From Paracoccaceae bacterium (lineage in GTDB: Bacteria > Pseudomonadota > Alphaproteobacteria > Rhodobacterales > Rhodobacteraceae): a stretch of 6,768 bases of DNA. Position numbers and translations under genes: made by a program. The notes below the pieces were generated by a model that was given only the letters and a program-made list of their open reading frames with translations, did no database searches and had not been told where the DNA came from. The stretch spans positions 1-6,768 of the forward strand of contig JAHELH010000135.1 of NCBI GenBank assembly GCA_024644285.1, written 5' to 3'. Positions 6,546 to 6,768 of the stretch are shown piece after piece. Position 1 is the first letter of the stretch, and every line of letters starts with the position of its first letter.

Positions 6546-6768
6546 GCGAACCGCTGTTCCGCGATGACGCCTATCTGCGCGAGGCCCCTGGCACCGTGGT
6601 GCGGTTGACCGACGAGGGCGGCGTGGTGCTGGACCGGTCGGTCTTCTACCCGCAGGGCGGCGGCCAGCCGGGCGATAGCGGCGCGATTGCCTGGGACGGC
6701 GCAGAAGCCGATATCGGCAACGCCGTGAAGGGCGAGGGCGACGAGATCGTGCTGCTGCCGACAGACGG
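6542..6768 (+). CDS. alaX: Alanyl-tRNA editing protein (AlaX family), N-terminal part (3' truncated)
   Basis: The open frame from GTG 6542 gives 75 residues and runs off the window end. FYPQGGGQPGDSG (35-47) is the signature of the editing domain shared by alanyl-tRNA synthetase and the free-standing AlaX proteins. These hydrolyse tRNA-Ala wrongly charged with Ser or Gly. Because the motif lies so near the start, with no synthetase domain before it, this is a free-standing AlaX rather than AlaRS. The zinc-binding HxxxH and later Cys/His residues would lie beyond the window and cannot be checked, so the AlaX subtype stays open. The GTG overlaps the channel stop codon by three bases (GTGA), and a strong Shine-Dalgarno sequence precedes it, which indicates coupled expression with the channel gene. 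Confidence 0.85.
   Translation, partial: MSEPLFRDDAYLREAPGTVVRLTDEGGVVLDRSVFYPQGGGQPGDSGAIAWDGAEADIGNAVKGEGDEIVLLPTD

Noticed and set aside
1..6768. CRISPR array, insertion sequence, tRNA or other RNA gene
   Set aside because: Nearly every base is assigned to a protein gene, and I see no spaced direct repeats, terminal inverted repeats or tRNA-like sequence.

Overview
The window is a GC-rich, almost fully coding stretch with every recognisable gene on the + strand. Codon third positions are dominated by G and C. Gene content and order (photolyase, CFA-family methyltransferase, trgA, trgB, cysK, an MscS-type channel, alaX) point to an alphaproteobacterium of the Rhodobacteraceae (Rhodobacter/Roseobacter relatives). 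TrgA and TrgB are the most telling, because these families were named from the tellurite-resistance locus of Rhodobacter sphaeroides, where cysK is also involved (recalled, not looked up).

Layout: 1-153 is the 3' end of a DNA photolyase gene. 154-245 is a short leader with a possible promoter and a GC hairpin. 246-1457 encodes a cyclopropane-fatty-acid-synthase-family, SAM-dependent lipid methyltransferase. 1464-1904 is trgA (small four-helix membrane protein). 1912-3039 is trgB (gamma-glutamylcyclotransferase-like domain fused to a Nudix hydrolase). 3100-4125 is cysK (cysteine synthase), preceded by the only other gap, about 60 bases. 4125-6545 is a large MscS-family mechanosensitive channel with a signal peptide and a periplasmic domain. 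6542-6768 is the 5' end of an alanyl-tRNA editing protein, cut by the window edge. There is no gene-free stretch longer than 300 bases, and I see no RNA gene, insertion sequence, CRISPR array or clear terminator.

Genes are packed tightly: 6- and 7-base gaps around trgA, a one-base TGATG overlap of cysK with the channel gene, and a four-base GTGA overlap of the channel gene with alaX. This suggests one or two operons with translational coupling. The likely theme is stress defence: light-driven DNA repair, membrane lipid modification, tellurite/oxidant tolerance with cysteine supply, osmotic pressure relief and tRNA quality control. That theme is an inference from gene families and adjacency.

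I see no wholly new system. The points most worth a second look are: substitutions at two of the five bicarbonate-site positions of the CFA-family enzyme, which leave open whether it makes a cyclopropane or another methylated product; the two-domain TrgB with apparently intact catalytic residues but no known reaction in tellurite resistance; and the conserved-looking stress cluster as a whole.
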